A stretch of 8,682 bases of DNA, taken from the NCBI GenBank assembly GCA_945486445.1, contig CALYTD010000033.1, positions 1-8,682 on the forward strand, given 5' to 3'. Positions 5,987 to 8,682 of this stretch are shown one piece after another. A program made the position numbers and the translations under genes. The notes beneath the pieces were generated by a model. It had not been told where the DNA came from and ran no database searches. It saw only the letters and a list, made by a program, of their open reading frames with translations. Origin of the DNA: an uncultured Prevotellaceae bacterium (GTDB lineage Bacteria; Bacteroidota; Bacteroidia; Bacteroidales; Bacteroidaceae). Numbering within the stretch: position 1 is the stretch's first letter; every line of letters begins with the position of its first letter.

Positions 5987-7387
5987 ATGCAAAATCAATC
6001 ACAATCAAAAGGCTTTTACAAACTGTCATGGTTACAGCGCATAGGCTTCGGCTCCGGAGACCTGGCACAGAACCTTATCTATCAGACTATCTGCATGTAC
6101 CTGCTCTTTTTCTACACGGACATCTACGGACTTGACGCAGGTTCGGCTGCCACCATGTTCCTTGTGGTGCGCCTTGTGGATGTGTTGTGGGACCCACTCG
6201 TAGGCACTTACGTTGACAAACATAACCCTCGCTGGGGCAAATACCGCTCCTACCTCGTGCTGGCGGGCCTGCCCCTGACGGGACTTGCCATACTTTGCTT
6301 CTGGAACGGCTTGTCCGGCTCGCTGATTTACGCCTACGTGACATACGTCGGGCTGTCAATGCTCTACACATTGATAAACGTTCCCTACGGAGCCCTTAAC
6401 TCATCGCTCACCCGTGACACCAATGAGATAACCATACTGACCTCCGTCCGTATGTTCATGGCTAACTGCGGAGGCCTCGCAGTGAGCGCAGGCGTGCCGA
6501 TACTTGTGGCTATCCTTGCCGCTCCGGCAGGCGACTTGCCCATAGAGATGGCCCTGTTCATGGGCTTAGGGTCACTGCCTTCATTCATATTCATGCCACT
6601 TGTGCCGGCGATAAAGCGCAAAGTGGGCAAGAAAAACATGTTCTACATCTTCCTGTCAGTAGCCATTATCGGCATGGCAATGCTGTATATAATAAGCAAG
6701 GTGGGCACGGTGGAGGAGAACATAACACTTGTTTACATAGCGCAGTTCATCAAATCAACCGGCGTGATAGTCGCCACGGGATATATGTGGGCACTCATTC
6801 CAGAGGTAATCTCCTACTCGGAGTTCACCTCCGGCAAGCGAATAGCCGGCATTGTCAACGCCCTTACAGGCATATTCTATAAAGCCGGCATGGCTCTTGG
6901 CGGCGTAGTGCCCGGTGCTGTGCTCGCTTTCACACACTATAAGCCCACTGCTCAGGGCGAGAGCACATTGCCCAACGACCCCAGTGCGTGGTTCTACACC
7001 ATGCTTATATACTCTATTGTGGGCTTCGCACTGCTCGTATTCTGTTTCTCCCAGACCAAAGAGCGTGTGGTAATGGACGAGAGTGACACGAAGAACGTAA
7101 GAATCAGTGACCTGTGGATGGAGTTTTTCCACAACCGTCCGCTGCGCATCGTGGCACTGTTCTTCATTACTGCCTTCGCGATGATGTCCGTAGGCAACGC
7201 CGCGGGAGCGTATTTCATGAACGACTTGCAGTCACAACCTGTCATGGCACAGGAGGGAATACGCTGGCTTGTGTGCGTCATTCCCGCCATGTTGCTTGCA
7301 CTTGGAATGTTCATAATATCCAAGTACGAGTTGACAGACGACCGCATTGACGAGATAAATAAGGAGATAGAGAGCAGGAACGAGTAA
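5987..7387 (+). CDS. GPH-family sugar:cation symporter (xyloside/glucuronoxyloside type), apparently segment-swapped
   Basis: 466 residues, inner-membrane protein of the glycoside-pentoside-hexuronide family (MelB/XynP relatives, MFS_2), predicted to have 12 helices. The start is typical (IGFGSGDLAQNL...YLLFFYTDIYG). Asp65 and Asp69 in RLVDVLWDP match the cation-site Asp55/Asp59 of MelB, and Lys299 in IFYKAG matches MelB Lys377. Neighbours suggest it imports small xylan products with Na+ or H+. The segment order is unusual. After TM5 (~residue 180) comes the part normally forming TM8-TM11 (FMGLGSLPSF, AIKRKVGKKN, SYSEFTSGKR, KAGMALGG; ~181-326), then the part normally forming TM6, the central loop and TM7 (YTMLIYSIVG, SQTKERV, HNRPLR; ~327-413), then the usual TM12 and tail (GIRWLVCVIPA, YELTDDRIDEI). 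Each moved block has an even number of helices, and the basic loops still fall on the cytoplasmic side. The stop codon overlaps an ATG (TAATG) in the GH10 frame. Confidence 0.93.
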   Translation: MQNQSQSKGFYKLSWLQRIGFGSGDLAQNLIYQTICMYLLFFYTDIYGLDAGSAATMFLVVRLVDVLWDPLVGTYVDKHNPRWGKYRSYLVLAGLPLTGLAILCFWNGLSGSLIYAYVTYVGLSMLYTLINVPYGALNSSLTRDTNEITILTSVRMFMANCGGLAVSAGVPILVAILAAPAGDLPIEMALFMGLGSLPSFIFMPLVPAIKRKVGKKNMFYIFLSVAIIGMAMLYIISKVGTVEENITLVYIAQFIKSTGVIVATGYMWALIPEVISYSEFTSGKRIAGIVNALTGIFYKAGMALGGVVPGAVLAFTHYKPTAQGESTLPNDPSAWFYTMLIYSIVGFALLVFCFSQTKERVVMDESDTKNVRISDLWMEFFHNRPLRIVALFFITAFAMMSVGNAAGAYFMNDLQSQPVMAQEGIRWLVCVIPAMLLALGMFIISKYELTDDRIDEINKEIESRNE

Positions 7388-7422
7388 TGTTTAACGATAA
7401 AATGCAATATAAAAGTTCGATT

Positions 7423-8598
7423 ATGAGAATAAAAACATTAGCGATTTCCGTGCTGGCACTTTGGTCAGTAGCCCTTACTTGCGGTGCAAAGACATTGAAG
7501 GAGGCTTACCGTGACTATTGGCGCATGGGCATGAGTGTTAACCAATGGGAGGTAGGTATAGACGGTTCTACCCCCAGCAACCTGCCTATCACGGGTTTTA
7601 CTGGCAGAGATCAGACTGTGGACTTCCCCATCATAGCCAGTCATTTCGGCTGGGTGGTGGCAGAAAACTGCATGAAGATAGAGGCTATACACCCTGAGGA
7701 GGGCGTGTATGACTTCACCCTTGCCGACCAGTTTGTCAACAAGGCTCTGGCAAATGGGCTTCATGTGGTGGGTCATTGCCTTATATGGCACTCGCAATGT
7801 CCTGACTGGTTCTTTGTTGACAAGGACGGAAAGCAGGTTACTGCCGATGTGTTGAAGCAGCGTATGCGTGATCATATCTTCACAATCCTCGGTCATTTCC
7901 GCGGCAAGGTGGAGGCTTGGGACGTGGTAAACGAGGCTTTTGAGGACGACGGCACACTGCGTCGCAGCAAGTTCTATGAGATATTGGGTGAGGATTTCAT
8001 ACCTCTCGCCTTCCAGTATGCCCATGAGGCTGACCCTACCATTGAGCTTTACTATAACGATTACTCCATGAACAAGCCAGGAAAGGTACGTGCCGTGGTG
8101 GATTTCTTTAAGCCTTTGATGGCTAAGGGTATGCCCCTGACATCGATAGGTATGCAGGGCCACCTGATACTTGGCGAGGAAGACTACGTTAGTCAGTACG
8201 AGAAGTCCATACAGACCATATATAACGAGTTGGGAGTACCGGCTCAGTTCACGGAACTTGACCTCTCCGTGCTGCCCAACCCCTACGGTTTTGCGGGTGC
8301 AAACATCTCTGATAACTTCAAGTACAGCGAGAAGATGGACCCTTACAGAGACCGTCTCCCGGAGTCAGTGCAGAAGAAGGCCGATGATTTCTGGCTCAAC
8401 TTCTTCACCATGCTCATGCGCAACAAGGAGCGAGTTCTGCGTGTTGGCTTCTGGTGTTTTAACGCTGGAAACAGTTGGCGCAACGACTTCCCGATACGTG
8501 GGCGTTGTGATTACGCCACACTGTTTACCCGTGACAACACTCCGAAGCCCACGATTAAGAAACTGATACAACTCGTCGAGAAGCAGAAGAAGGACTGA
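7423..8598 (+). CDS. Exported GH10 endo-1,4-beta-xylanase
   Basis: GH10 retaining endo-xylanase, a single catalytic barrel without a carbohydrate-binding module. Start chosen at ATG 7423 (391 residues) because it opens a compact signal peptide (MRIKTLAISVLALWSVALTC, then GA) before KTLKEAY; in-frame ATGs at 7387 (overlapping the symporter stop) and 7402 are alternatives that only lengthen the n-region. The acid/base is Glu171 in WDVVNEAF (bases 7933-7935) and the nucleophile Glu278 in QFTELDLS (8254-8256). VAENCMKIEAIHP, GHCLIWHSQCPDWF and YYNDYSMN are standard family motifs. A Cys lies in the signal region but ALTC is a poor lipobox, so a periplasmic enzyme seems likelier than a surface lipoprotein. 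One local oddity: the usual FWG(V/I)xDxxSW reads FWCFNAGNSW here. Synonymous sites look more T-rich (GGT, GTT, ACT) than in the upstream genes, by eye only. Confidence 0.94.
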   Translation: MRIKTLAISVLALWSVALTCGAKTLKEAYRDYWRMGMSVNQWEVGIDGSTPSNLPITGFTGRDQTVDFPIIASHFGWVVAENCMKIEAIHPEEGVYDFTLADQFVNKALANGLHVVGHCLIWHSQCPDWFFVDKDGKQVTADVLKQRMRDHIFTILGHFRGKVEAWDVVNEAFEDDGTLRRSKFYEILGEDFIPLAFQYAHEADPTIELYYNDYSMNKPGKVRAVVDFFKPLMAKGMPLTSIGMQGHLILGEEDYVSQYEKSIQTIYNELGVPAQFTELDLSVLPNPYGFAGANISDNFKYSEKMDPYRDRLPESVQKKADDFWLNFFTMLMRNKERVLRVGFWCFNAGNSWRNDFPIRGRCDYATLFTRDNTPKPTIKKLIQLVEKQKKD

Positions 8599-8682
8599 AC
8601 ACCGTCCGATCCGTTTCTCTGGGCAGCGGAATGTATTGCAACTCCACGGAGAAAAACCATGTGTGTGGCTCACTAACGAGCC
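8599..8682 (+). other. Non-coding 3' end after GH10
   Basis: These 84 bases show no convincing gene. The last 16 bases form a perfect 5-bp stem (GGCTC 8667-8671, GAGCC 8678-8682) with the loop ACTAAC, and the stem may continue past the window. It could be the base of a terminator, but no U-tract can be seen. Confidence 0.3.

Noticed and set aside
6006..6023. Copy of the 22-bp unit tail at the start of the symporter (AAAAGGCTTTTACAAACT)
   Set aside because: It lies within coding sequence for the N-terminal KGFYKL segment and lacks the 12-base head; chance is the simpler explanation.

Overview
The window carries five genes, all on the + strand and closely spaced, forming one xylan-degradation operon or part of one. 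The likely source is a Bacteroidota bacterium, probably of the Prevotella group. Evidence: the enzyme families and their detailed sequences resemble Prevotella/Bacteroides polysaccharide-utilisation genes; start codons sit behind A-rich leaders with no clear Shine-Dalgarno; Ile is often ATA although the DNA is fairly G+C rich. The genus is inference.

Layout: (1) 2-1483, a 5'-truncated GH43 beta-xylosidase/arabinofuranosidase; (2) 1500-3887, an exported GH2 glycosidase; (3) 3884-3971, a four-unit 22-bp tandem array filling most of the gap; (4) 3999-5882, a GH67 alpha-glucuronidase; (5) 5883-5986, an A-rich leader with a small repeat relic; (6) 5987-7387, a GPH-family sugar:cation symporter; (7) 7423-8598, a GH10 endo-xylanase; (8) 8599-8682, a short non-coding end. 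No gap exceeds 300 bases. I see no RNA gene, insertion sequence, CRISPR array, SusC/SusD pair or regulator.

Working model: GH10 cuts the xylan backbone, GH67 removes (4-O-methyl-)glucuronic acid from oligosaccharide ends, GH43 releases xylose or arabinose, GH2 removes an unassigned beta-linked sugar, and the symporter imports small products across the inner membrane. GH2, GH67 and GH10 have signal peptides without a convincing lipobox, so they are probably periplasmic.

The unusual content lies in the architecture. The symporter looks segmentally rearranged: the stretch normally forming TM8-TM11 precedes the stretch normally forming TM6-loop-TM7, a swap that would preserve membrane topology. 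The GH67 seems to lack most of its usual N-terminal domain, and it carries a roughly 52-residue in-frame insert made of two facing arrays of a 7-bp GGTTNNN repeat. The GH2 carries an in-frame array of 8-bp CAAACCAC-type units, and two more heptamer units lie just after the GH67 stop. The 22-bp array between GH2 and GH67 is a separate repeat type. All of these need database comparison, which could not be done here.
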